NCBI GenBank assembly: GCA_934402055.1
Contig: CAKRTC010000019.1
Span: 1-40,123 of the forward strand
Length of the DNA stretch: 40,123 bases
Source of the DNA: an uncultured Lachnospiraceae bacterium
GTDB lineage: Bacteria; Bacillota; Clostridia; Lachnospirales; Lachnospiraceae
Reading direction: 5' to 3'
In this document: piece after piece, positions 8,743 to 17,223 of the stretch
Position numbering within the stretch: the first letter of the stretch is position 1
Layout of the letters: each line of letters opens with the position of its first letter
Notes under the pieces: generated by a model
Databases searched by the model: none
What the model was told of the DNA's origin: nothing
The model's input: only the letters and a program-made list of their open reading frames with translations
Program-made: the position numbers and the translations under genes

Positions 8743-11181
8743 TTACTTTACAACGATATTAAATATCTTGCCGGGAACATATATCTCCTTGACAATATTT
8801 CCTGTGATCTTGTCTTGGATAAGCTCCCTGGCCTTAGCCATTACAGTCTCCTTGTCTGCATCTGCCTCTATCTCAAGAACAGCCTTGACCTTACCGTTGA
8901 CCTGGATCGGAACCTGAATGGTGTCCTCCTTGGTCATCTCCTCGTCATACTCAGGCCAAACGGCATGGAATACCGATCCCTCACCGCCCATATCATGCCA
9001 AGCCTCCTCGGCAATATGCGGAGCAAAAGGTGCGAGAAGTACCGCAAATGTCTTGAGAGTCTCCTTATCGACTCCTCCGGTCTTCTTGGCAATGTCGATA
9101 AGAGCATTGTTATACTCCATGAATCCGGATACTACGGTATTAAGTGTAAATGCTTCAAGTCTTGATGTAATATCTCTGATAAGCTTATGTCTTACCGCAA
9201 GCATCTCTCTTGTCGGCTCAATATCCTTATCCTTGGAATCCGTTACAAGTCTGTAGAACTTTGAAAGGAATCTGTAAACTCCGTCGATTCCTCTGTCATC
9301 CCACTCTGCATCCATCTCCGGCGGTCCCATAAAGAGCTCATAGAGTCTGAGTGCATCACAGCCGTAGGAATTGACCATGTCATCCGGTGATACGACATTT
9401 CCCTTGGACTTGGACATCTTGATTCCGTTCTTACCTGTGATCATACCCTGGTTGAAGAGCTTTGTGAAAGGCTCGTCAAAATCAACCACTCCGATATCAT
9501 ACAGGAACTTTGTCCAGAATCTTGAATAGAGCAGATGAAGTACGGCATGCTCTACGCCGCCGATATACATATCTACAGGAAGATACTTGTCTGCCTTCTC
9601 ACGGCTTACAAGCTCCTTGTCATTGTGTGCATCCACATATCTGAGGAAGTACCATGAAGAACCTGCCCACTGAGGCATGGTATTGGTCTCTCTCTTTGCA
9701 TCCGCACCGCACTTAGGACACTTGCAGTTTACCCATGAATCGATAGCGGCAAGCGGTGACTCACCTGTACCTGTCGGCTCGTAGTTCTCAACATCAGGGA
9801 GTCTGAGCGGAAGCTCCTCTACCGGAACGGCTACATTTCCGCAATGCGGGCAATGTACTATCGGAATAGGCTCACCCCAGTATCTCTGTCTTGAGAATAC
9901 CCAGTCACGAAGCTTGAAGTTGACAGTCTTCTTGCCGAGTCCCATCTCCTCAATGATAGCCGGAGCGTTTTTCTTCATATCCTCAGAACGCTTACCTGTC
10001 CACTCTCCAGAATTGATGAGCACTCCGGAAGCTGCTGTATATGCATGCTCTGATACATCTACATCCTCTCCGTCCGGAGAAATTACCGGAATGATAGGAA
10101 GATCAAACTTCTTTGCAAAGTCATAGTCTCTGTCATCATGCGCCGGAACGCACATGATGGCACCTGTACCGTAATCGGCAAGAACATAATCCGAAAGCCA
10201 GATCGGCACTTCCTTGCCTGTAAGCGGATTGATGGCATAAGAACCTGTAAATACGCCTGTCTTCTCCTTGTCCTGCATACGGTCTACATTTGAACGCATA
10301 GATGAATCAAAGATATACTTCTCTACGGCTTCCTTTGTCTCCGGTGTTGCAAGCTTTGATGCAAGCGCATGCTCCGGAGCAAGCACCATAAAGGTTGCAC
10401 CGAAAAGTGTATCCGGTCTTGTTGTATATACTGTAAGCTTCTCACCGTCTGTTCCCTCAGGAGCATCAGTTACAGGCTTTGCAAGCTTGAAATAAACCTC
10501 TGCACCGTAAGACTTGCCGATCCACTCGGTCTGCATCTTCTTAACCTTCTCAGGCCAGTCAAGCTTGTCAAGATCATTAAGGAGTCTGTCTGCATAATTA
10601 GTGATCTTAAGCATCCACTGTCTTAAGTTCTTCTTGGTAACAGGTGAACCGCAGCGCTCGCAGCATCCGTTAACGACCTCTTCATTTGCAAGTCCTGTCT
10701 TACAGGACGGGCACCAGTTGATAGGGAATTCCTTCTCATAAGCAAGCCCCTTCTCAAACATCTTAACGAAGATCCACTGAGTCCACTTATAGAAATCAGG
10801 ATCTGTGGTATTAACTTCCATATCCCAGTCATAGAGAGCATTGATCTGATTGATCTGTCTCTTGATGTTCTTGATATTTGAAGCTGTTGAGATTGCAGGA
10901 TGTACATGATTCTTGATGGCATAGTTTTCTGCCGGAAGACCGAATGCATCCCATCCCATAGGATGGATAACATACTTTCCCTTTATAAGCTGATATCTTG
11001 ACCATGCATCGGAGATAACATAGCCTCTCCAGTGACCTACATGAAGTCCGTTTCCCGACGGATACGGGAACATATCAAGACAGTAATATTTCTCTTTCTT
11101 ACCGTCGTTCACATTGACAGGATTCTCTTTCCAATATTCCTGCCACTTTTTCTCGATTGCCTGATGGTTGTACTGTGCCAT
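8743..11181 (-). CDS. leuS: Leucine-tRNA ligase
   Basis: This class I synthetase charges tRNA-Leu. The 812-residue protein has the HIGH-type motif HVGH (47-50) preceded by PYPSGNG, a cysteine-rich insert (CPSCKTGLANE...CERCG) near 155-180, the CP1 editing domain (about 220-410, with the DDRDYDFA segment), and KMSKSKGN at about residue 588. The C-terminal anticodon-binding region and the small final domain that contacts the tRNA variable arm are present. The start follows GAGGTG about 8 nt upstream. A strong promoter overlaps the end of uvrC, giving a leader of roughly 105 nt with a small hairpin but no T-box signature. Confidence 0.98.
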   Translation of the reverse strand: MAQYNHQAIEKKWQEYWKENPVNVNDGKKEKYYCLDMFPYPSGNGLHVGHWRGYVISDAWSRYQLIKGKYVIHPMGWDAFGLPAENYAIKNHVHPAISTASNIKNIKRQINQINALYDWDMEVNTTDPDFYKWTQWIFVKMFEKGLAYEKEFPINWCPSCKTGLANEEVVNGCCERCGSPVTKKNLRQWMLKITNYADRLLNDLDKLDWPEKVKKMQTEWIGKSYGAEVYFKLAKPVTDAPEGTDGEKLTVYTTRPDTLFGATFMVLAPEHALASKLATPETKEAVEKYIFDSSMRSNVDRMQDKEKTGVFTGSYAINPLTGKEVPIWLSDYVLADYGTGAIMCVPAHDDRDYDFAKKFDLPIIPVISPDGEDVDVSEHAYTAASGVLINSGEWTGKRSEDMKKNAPAIIEEMGLGKKTVNFKLRDWVFSRQRYWGEPIPIVHCPHCGNVAVPVEELPLRLPDVENYEPTGTGESPLAAIDSWVNCKCPKCGADAKRETNTMPQWAGSSWYFLRYVDAHNDKELVSREKADKYLPVDMYIGGVEHAVLHLLYSRFWTKFLYDIGVVDFDEPFTKLFNQGMITGKNGIKMSKSKGNVVSPDDMVNSYGCDALRLYELFMGPPEMDAEWDDRGIDGVYRFLSKFYRLVTDSKDKDIEPTREMLAVRHKLIRDITSRLEAFTLNTVVSGFMEYNNALIDIAKKTGGVDKETLKTFAVLLAPFAPHIAEEAWHDMGGEGSVFHAVWPEYDEEMTKEDTIQVPIQVNGKVKAVLEIEADADKETVMAKARELIQDKITGNIVKEIYVPGKIFNIVVK

Positions 11182-11246
11182 TACATCACACCTCTGTATA
11201 TAAAAATGTTGCTTAAAAATAGAATCATATTATTTTATGCTTTGAC

Positions 11247-11264
11247 GGTATCCGAGCGAATACC
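11247..11264 (-). other. Hairpin in the leuS leader
   Basis: GGTATTC / GGATACC arms fold into a 7-bp stem with a GCTC loop within the short untranslated leader of leuS. There is no T run after it and no T-box consensus nearby, so it is unlikely to be a terminator-antiterminator. Role unknown. Confidence 0.4.
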
Positions 11265-11294
11265 GAAAACTTCCGCATAATATATAGCTAAACA

Positions 11295-11323
11295 AGTATA
11301 GACTATTAGATTTTTCGTGTCAA
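11295..11323 (-). promoter_or_regulatory. leuS promoter overlapping the uvrC stop
   Basis: On the - strand TTGACA (11323-11318), an exact 17-bp spacer and TATACT (11300-11295) match the sigma-A consensus closely. The -35 box covers the uvrC stop codon at 11322-11320, so the leuS unit starts the moment uvrC ends. Confidence 0.8.
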
Positions 11324-13296
11324 TGGAAGAACCTGTACACACTTTCGGCCGCAGCAAGATTCATGCCCTCCGGTTCGCTCAGTTCTTCTATCGAAGCCTT
11401 TTTGATCTCATCTACAGACTTGAAATACTTCATAAGCGCACGTCTTCTCACTTCGCCTATGCCCTCGATATCGTCAAGTATCGAATGTACCTGTTCCTTG
11501 CTGCGCAGGCTTCGGTGATATTCTATAGCAAATCTGTGAGTCTCATCCTGCACCCTCGTGATCAGCTTAAAGGCTTCCGAACGAGTGTCTATCGGTATCT
11601 CCTTATTATTAAAATACAATCCTCTTGTCCTGTGTCCGTCATCCTTGACCATTCCGCTCACCGGAATATCAAGACCAAGCTCTCCAAGTACCTCAAGCGC
11701 TATGTTTACCTGACCTCTTCCTCCGTCCATCATGATAAGATCCGGCAGGGATGAAAATGATTCCCCCTCACCGCTTATTCCGCGCTTAAAGCGCCTTGTA
11801 AGTACCTCACGCATAGAAGCGTAATCATCCGGTCCTTTTACCGTCTTTATTTTGAATTTGCGGTAATCACTGTTTTTCGGCTTACCGTCCGCAAATACGA
11901 CCATTGAGCCCACGGAATTCACTCCCGAGATATTGGAAATGTCATAAGACTCGATACGATGCAGCTCTGAAAGCCCCAGCAGCTCTCTGATCTCTTCCTG
12001 AGCGCCTCTTGTGCGCTTATCCTCTCTCTTAAGCTTCTCAAAATCCTTTAGCAGCTGATTATCTGCATTTTTAACAGCAAGCTCGACAAGTCTCTCCTTG
12101 TCACCCCTCTTAGGACTGATGATCTTAACCGCTCTGCCCTTATTTTCACTCAGCCATTTTTCAAGCAGCTCCTTATCCTGTATATCCGCCTGCACCCATA
12201 TCTCTTTAGGTATATAAGGTGTTCCCGAGTAAAACTGAGTTATAAAAGCACTTAAAATATCTGATATATCGTCCTTAGAATCTACCTCGAGATGAAGTGA
12301 TTCTCTTCCAATCATCCTTCCGTCTCGTATAAAGAAGCACTGTGCGGCAGCATCATTTCCAAGGATACCTATACCTATAATATCCCTGTCATCCATATTG
12401 ACATCAGTGACCTTCTGACTTGAAGCAAGTACCTCTATTTCATTAAGCAGCTCTCTGTACTCTATCGCACGTTCAAATTCAAGTGCGTCCGAAGCGGTCT
12501 GCATTTTGTCTGTAAGATATTTCCTGACGTAATCATATTTTCCCGACAGAAATTCCACAGCCCTATCGATATGCCTTCTGTAATCCTCTTCGCTTATAAA
12601 GGCGTTGCAGGGACCGAGACACTGCCCCATATGATAGTACAGACAGGGTCTCTCCTTATATGTATCCTCAGGCAGACGTCTTGAACATGAACGTATCTTA
12701 AAGAGCTTATGCATGAGATCTATGGTATCTCTTACTGCGGTTCCCGAGGTATAAGGTCCGAAATATCTTGATCTGTCCTTTTTAACCTTGCGTGTCATCA
12801 TTACTCTCGGAAAATGTTCCCCTACCGTTACTTTGATGTAAGGATAGGTCTTGTCATCCTTGAGCAGAGTATTATACTTCGGACTGTTCTCCTTGATAAG
12901 ATTGTTCTCCAGTACCAGAGCTTCCATCTCTGAGTCTACGACTATATACTCAAAGCGCCTGATGAGGGAGATCATCTTCTTGATCTTATCTGTCTTGTTT
13001 TTATCAGACTGAAAATACTGCCTTACCCTGTTTTTAAGATTTACTGCCTTGCCGACATAGATTATCTCGTCCTTAGGTCCGTGCATAATATAAACTCCCG
13101 GCTTAGTCGGGAGTTTTTTTAATTCAGCCTTAATATCGAAAGCATCGGATTCATCTTCCGATTCATATTTAGACTCCGAACACGGAATATCCGCATCCGA
13201 ATACTTCGGAAGTCTCTCTTTGTTTACTTCCTTTTCTTCAAATGCAGACTCGTGCGCTGTCTCTTTAATATTATCTGTCACATTTTCATCATTCAT
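11320..13296 (-). CDS. uvrC: Excinuclease ABC subunit C
   Basis: UvrC makes the two incisions around bulky DNA lesions in nucleotide-excision repair with UvrA and UvrB. The 658 residues contain the GIY-YIG nuclease (about 58-140, KPGVYIMHGPKDEIIYVGKAVNLKNRV), a UVR segment, the RNase H-like C-terminal nuclease (SYDISNISG...VVFADG, DLIMMDGGRGQV) and a terminal helix-hairpin-helix (GIGEVRRRALMKYF). Before GIY-YIG there is an unusual acidic extension of about 55 residues. The start overlaps the end of the preceding lipoprotein gene by 8 nt, which suggests translational coupling. Confidence 0.97.
   Translation of the reverse strand: MNDENVTDNIKETAHESAFEEKEVNKERLPKYSDADIPCSESKYESEDESDAFDIKAELKKLPTKPGVYIMHGPKDEIIYVGKAVNLKNRVRQYFQSDKNKTDKIKKMISLIRRFEYIVVDSEMEALVLENNLIKENSPKYNTLLKDDKTYPYIKVTVGEHFPRVMMTRKVKKDRSRYFGPYTSGTAVRDTIDLMHKLFKIRSCSRRLPEDTYKERPCLYYHMGQCLGPCNAFISEEDYRRHIDRAVEFLSGKYDYVRKYLTDKMQTASDALEFERAIEYRELLNEIEVLASSQKVTDVNMDDRDIIGIGILGNDAAAQCFFIRDGRMIGRESLHLEVDSKDDISDILSAFITQFYSGTPYIPKEIWVQADIQDKELLEKWLSENKGRAVKIISPKRGDKERLVELAVKNADNQLLKDFEKLKREDKRTRGAQEEIRELLGLSELHRIESYDISNISGVNSVGSMVVFADGKPKNSDYRKFKIKTVKGPDDYASMREVLTRRFKRGISGEGESFSSLPDLIMMDGGRGQVNIALEVLGELGLDIPVSGMVKDDGHRTRGLYFNNKEIPIDTRSEAFKLITRVQDETHRFAIEYHRSLRSKEQVHSILDDIEGIGEVRRRALMKYFKSVDEIKKASIEELSEPEGMNLAAAESVYRFFH
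13092..13120 (+). terminator. Antisense intrinsic terminator inside uvrC
   Basis: On the + strand a perfect 9-bp stem AAACTCCCG / CGGGAGTTT (13092-13100 with 13108-13116) with a 7-nt loop runs straight into a seven-T tract (13114-13120). It lies within the uvrC coding region (the KKLPTKPGVY codons) and points against uvrC. It has every feature of a rho-independent terminator and could stop antisense transcription. Confidence 0.6.
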
Positions 13297-14716
13297 AAGT
13301 AACTATAGGTCCATCCTCAAGCAGCTTCGCTTCATCCTCCGGCTTAAGCTGATCACCGTCCAATGCATTTTGCAGTTCCTCCGGAAAGGTCTCGCCCTGC
13401 TCTCCGAGAGTTTCCTCAGGCGGCAAAGCGGCACGTGATTCCTCTATGCGTTTTGTCTCCTCATCTGCTTCGGAAGGGCTCAAGAAAGCACCGTAATCAT
13501 AGCTGACCGAAGCCGACCAAAGTATCCACTCATCATAACCCGCATCATAAACAGCCTGGATCTGCTGCCTGATCTGCTCTGCATTATATCTGATGTAATT
13601 GCCGTCACCGAGCCAGGTAGCCGTAAATGCCTGCAGCCACGGTCTTATATGAGCATCGACTCCGTAATCTCCGCCTTGGGTGAATGCCTTGGATATGACT
13701 GACCTCGAACGCTTCAAGGCACCCAATATTGCTTCATAAGGATGCTTATCCGGCATATCAAGCCCAAAGTTTCCTGCGGCATAGTGCGAAGGATAGATCA
13801 TAGGACACATATAGTCTACAAGAGCAGCCATCTGCGGATAGTCCTGTCCTACGGATCTTGAGTCTATCTGGCTTCCTATAATGGTACCGAATACGTCACA
13901 GGAAACAAAGGCATCCTCTTCCTTTATGTGCGAGGACAGATATTCCACGACCTCAGAAATTATGCTTATCTTGTCTCTTCCCTTAGTATCCGCTTCATCA
14001 AACACACAGTCCGAAGCTCCCTTGTCTGTGCAAAAACGTATATAGTCGAACTGTATCTCATCAAATCCGTCGGCTATACATTGATCTGCTATGGCAAGCA
14101 GATAATCCCAGTATTCCGTCTTGTATGGATTTATCCAGGTATATCCGCTGTTATCCTTGTATATGCTTCCGTCGGCATTGGTCAGGCACCACTCAGGCTT
14201 GACATTGCCGATATAAGGATCACGCATGCTTACTATACGCGCTATAGTGTAAATGCCGTGCTCCTTAAATTTCTTCATAAGTCCCGGCATATCCGCTATA
14301 CATGCATCTACCGAACCAAGCTCATCAACTATACCGACTCCCTGCATATCATAGGTGATCCTGCCGTAGTCATCCTTTATATCTATAACAACGGCATTAA
14401 GCTCGGTGCTGTCCATCCTGTCCCAGAATTTGGACATAAATTCCTCATTGGCAAGCGGCTTGGATGCAACATATATACCCTTGACCTTGGTTCGTTCTCT
14501 TGTGTCTTCCGGTACTGTATCCTCCGGCTCGTTCTCTGCCTCCGTCTCCTCTGCATCACTTTCATTCTGTGTATCACTGAAGGAAATAACCGAGGTCTCC
14601 GGCATGGCAGATGCATCATATCCCGGCTCAAGTGCAGCGGGCTCATATCTGCTGCAGGCCGCAAGGCTAAGCACCGAGAATAATGTAAATACCAATACTT
14701 TTAATTTTTTACTCAT
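13289..14716 (-). CDS. Putative glycoside hydrolase lipoprotein (DUF4015 family)
   Basis: This 475-residue lipoprotein has a signal peptide with lipobox LSLAAC (Cys21), so it is predicted to be anchored outside the membrane. After an acidic Glu/Thr-rich linker (about 35-75) comes a TIM-barrel domain resembling the DUF4015 putative glycoside hydrolase family. Recognisable segments are VKGIYVASKPL, AVVIDIKDDYGRITYD, FDEIQFDYIRF and DYMCPMIYPSHY, with acidic residues at strand ends as in GH13-like barrels. The substrate is not known. The C-terminal tail is acidic. The stop overlaps the uvrC start by 8 nt, an odd pairing of an envelope protein with a repair nuclease. Confidence 0.82.
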   Translation of the reverse strand: MSKKLKVLVFTLFSVLSLAACSRYEPAALEPGYDASAMPETSVISFSDTQNESDAEETEAENEPEDTVPEDTRERTKVKGIYVASKPLANEEFMSKFWDRMDSTELNAVVIDIKDDYGRITYDMQGVGIVDELGSVDACIADMPGLMKKFKEHGIYTIARIVSMRDPYIGNVKPEWCLTNADGSIYKDNSGYTWINPYKTEYWDYLLAIADQCIADGFDEIQFDYIRFCTDKGASDCVFDEADTKGRDKISIISEVVEYLSSHIKEEDAFVSCDVFGTIIGSQIDSRSVGQDYPQMAALVDYMCPMIYPSHYAAGNFGLDMPDKHPYEAILGALKRSRSVISKAFTQGGDYGVDAHIRPWLQAFTATWLGDGNYIRYNAEQIRQQIQAVYDAGYDEWILWSASVSYDYGAFLSPSEADEETKRIEESRAALPPEETLGEQGETFPEELQNALDGDQLKPEDEAKLLEDGPIVTYE

Positions 14717-14844
14717 ATTATAATTACTGCTCCGTTTGAAATATCCATGTGCAGCATAACGCTTTTAGACAGCTGCTCTCATATATACATGAATTCTCCG
14801 ATTATTTTTTATAATTCACTATCATAAAATCCTACAACAAATCA

Positions 14845-14881
14845 CAAAATAAAACAAGGGACAGGCTGAACGCCCATCCCT
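14845..14881 (-). terminator. Terminator downstream of the EF-G-like gene
   Basis: A 10-bp stem (14857-14866 with 14872-14881, two G-U pairs in the leftward RNA) with a 5-nt loop is followed on the - strand by TTGTTTTATTTT. It ends the EF-G-like transcript before the DUF4015 gene. Confidence 0.8.
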
Positions 14882-14917
14882 CATCTGTTGATATAACAAT
14901 AATTATATAGCTATGAA

Positions 14918-17011
14918 TTATTCTTCCTCTGATGCAGCTGCAGCTATTACCGCATTCTGAACATCTGTAGGAGCCTGCTCATATCTTGCAAATTCGTACT
15001 CAAAGTGTCCGAGTCCGCCTGTCATCGAACGGATATCCGTGCCGTAGCCGTAAAGCTCTGACATAGGTATCTCAGCCTCGATGGTCTGCTTGCCGTGATG
15101 GTTGGAATTCATACCAAGCACACGACCTCTGCGTCTGTTGAGATCTCCCATTACATCACCTGTAAATGCATCCGGAACTGTAACCTTAAGAGCTGCGATA
15201 GGCTCAAGGATAACCGGATTAGCTTTGAGGAAGCCTTCCTTGAATGCAAGTGTACTTGCCATCTTGAAGGCCATCTCCGAAGAGTCTACCGGATGATAGG
15301 AACCGTCTGTAAGTGTAGCCTTAAGTCCTACTACAGGATATCCGGCCATAGGTCCCTTAAGTACGCACTCCTGAATACCCTTCTCAACTGCCGGGAAGTA
15401 GTTCTTCGGAACCGATCCTCCGAATACCTTCTCCTCAAATACATATGCTGTTGTAAGATCTCCCGAAGGCTCAAACTCCATCAGAACATCACCGTACTGA
15501 CCGTGTCCGCCTGACTGCTTCTTGTGCTTACCTCTTACCTCAACCTTCTTGCGAAGAGTCTCTCTGTAAGCAAACTTAGGCTTTGCAAGCTCTATCTTAA
15601 CCTTATATCTGTCCTCAAGCTTTGACTTAACTATATCAAGCTGTTGCTCTCCGATACCATATACAAGTGACTGACGGTTCTCGGAATCATTAACAAGTCT
15701 GAGTGTCTTATCCTCCTCAAGCAGCTTTGCAAAGCCTGCGGCAACCTTATCGTCATCACCCTTGGTAACTGTGGTATATGCCATATAGGTATACGGAGTA
15801 TCTATATCTGCCATATTATAAGCTACAGGAGCATTTCTCTGAGCTACAAGTGTATCTCCTGTCTGAGTTACGCTCAACTTTGACAAAGCTCCGATGTCTC
15901 CGGCGTTAAGTAATTCTGTCTCCTTGACATCCTTACCTGTCATGATATAGATCTTGCCAAGCTTCTCATCCTGATCCTTGATGGTATTGTACAAGTTCAT
16001 ATCGGCCTTAACCTGACCTGTAACTACCTTGAACAAGCTGTACTTACCGATAAACGGATCAACGATGGTCTTGAATACAAGTATAGATGTTGAAGCGTCG
16101 GAATTACACTTAGCTGTAAATCTCTCGCCTGTAGCCATATCCTTACCAACGCACTCTCTGTCGGCAGGTGACGGGAAGTATCTGTTGATGCACTGAAGCA
16201 GGTAATTCATACCCTGTGCGGCAATACCCGAACCCATAACGACCGGAACAAGATTGCAGGTCTGTACGTCTGTACGGAGAGCATCATATATCTCCTCCGG
16301 TGAGAACTCATCACCCTCGAAATATCTCTCCATAAGCTCTTCACTTGTCTCTGCAATAGCCTCCATAAGAGAAGCTCTTGCTGTCTCAAGCTGCTTCTGT
16401 ACATACTCCGGAACCGGAACCTCTACCTTGTTGGAAGCGGTGGTATACTTACGTCCCTTCTGCTTGATAACGTTAACATATCCTACAAACTTACCATCCT
16501 CTCTGATAGGGATCTGAAGAGGTGATATGCTTCGTCCGAACTCTGTGGTAAGCTTGATGGTAAGCTCTCTGAAGGATGCATCGTCATCATCCATATTGGT
16601 AACGAAGAAGATACGCGGCAGTCTGTACTGCTCGCAAAGCTCCCATGCCTTTCTTGTGCCCGGCTCGATACCTGACTTGCAGTTTACAACGATAACCGCA
16701 GCATCGGCTACACTTACAGCCTCTTCAACCTCACCTACGAAATCAAAATATCCCGGAGTATCAAGAAGATTGACCTTAACTGTCTCCTTCTCGTCTGCAA
16801 ACTCTATCGGAACAACAGATGTTGAGATCGAAAACTTACGCTTTATCTCCTCCTTGTCAAAATCGCTGATGGTATTGCCGTCTGCGACCTTGCCCGGACG
16901 TGATGTAACACCCGAAATGTAAGCCAGTGCTTCGATTACTGTTGTCTTACCGGCCCCTCCGTGTCCAAGAAATACCACGTTTCTGATGTCTTTTGTCTCA
17001 TAAGCTTTCAT
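14918..17011 (-). CDS. Elongation factor G-like GTPase (FusA2-type)
   Basis: This 697-residue translational GTPase has the EF-G domain order: G domain (about 1-270), domain II, III, IV and V. The P-loop GHGGAGKTT (16-24) and G3 DTPG (84-87) are intact. The effector loop reads RKFSIS (58-63) where classical EF-G has RGITIT, and the G4 motif is TNMD (138-141) instead of NKMD. These changes mark the EF-G-like subfamily that Clostridia keep alongside true FusA. Its exact job (ribosome recycling or stress translation) is unsettled. It is flanked by terminators and is probably monocistronic. AAGGGAG precedes the ATG. Confidence 0.88.
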   Translation of the reverse strand: MKAYETKDIRNVVFLGHGGAGKTTVIEALAYISGVTSRPGKVADGNTISDFDKEEIKRKFSISTSVVPIEFADEKETVKVNLLDTPGYFDFVGEVEEAVSVADAAVIVVNCKSGIEPGTRKAWELCEQYRLPRIFFVTNMDDDDASFRELTIKLTTEFGRSISPLQIPIREDGKFVGYVNVIKQKGRKYTTASNKVEVPVPEYVQKQLETARASLMEAIAETSEELMERYFEGDEFSPEEIYDALRTDVQTCNLVPVVMGSGIAAQGMNYLLQCINRYFPSPADRECVGKDMATGERFTAKCNSDASTSILVFKTIVDPFIGKYSLFKVVTGQVKADMNLYNTIKDQDEKLGKIYIMTGKDVKETELLNAGDIGALSKLSVTQTGDTLVAQRNAPVAYNMADIDTPYTYMAYTTVTKGDDDKVAAGFAKLLEEDKTLRLVNDSENRQSLVYGIGEQQLDIVKSKLEDRYKVKIELAKPKFAYRETLRKKVEVRGKHKKQSGGHGQYGDVLMEFEPSGDLTTAYVFEEKVFGGSVPKNYFPAVEKGIQECVLKGPMAGYPVVGLKATLTDGSYHPVDSSEMAFKMASTLAFKEGFLKANPVILEPIAALKVTVPDAFTGDVMGDLNRRRGRVLGMNSNHHGKQTIEAEIPMSELYGYGTDIRSMTGGLGHFEYEFARYEQAPTDVQNAVIAAAASEEE

Positions 17012-17075
17012 GATACTAAGCTCCCTTCATAATAGTTTCTATGTATGAGCTTTTATTCTCAACATATTTAGGTGA

Positions 17076-17084
17076 ATTATAACA
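17076..17084 (-). promoter_or_regulatory. Extended -10 promoter for the EF-G-like gene
   Basis: On the - strand TGTTATAAT gives a perfect TATAAT (17081-17076) with the TGn extension. No good -35 box is visible at the right distance. The leader to the start codon is about 58 nt. Confidence 0.6.
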
Positions 17085-17147
17085 TATTACATCAGGGGAT
17101 TATAGATTTTTTTGTGTATTTTTTACATTTTTTACATTTATTCATAA

Positions 17148-17189
17148 AAAGTCAAGCTCCGATAGTCAGATTACGACTATCGGAGCTTG
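17148..17189 (-). terminator. Terminator downstream of the phosphohexomutase gene
   Basis: A perfect 15-bp inverted repeat CAAGCTCCGATAGTC (17153-17167) / 17175-17189 with a 7-nt loop is followed on the - strand by ACTTTTTATG. It lies 35 bp past the stop codon and isolates the gene from the EF-G-like promoter. Confidence 0.88.
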
Positions 17190-17223
17190 TTTAAAATACT
17201 AATTTACTTGTATCCTTATACCT

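Noticed and set aside
11182..11294. T-box leader upstream of leuS
   Set aside because: The leader is about 105 nt, lacks the T-box consensus and shows no terminator hairpin before the start codon.
13928..14683. A 251-codon open frame on the + strand
   Set aside because: It lies opposite the DUF4015 lipoprotein gene, which has a signal peptide and clear family motifs; the antisense frame has none.
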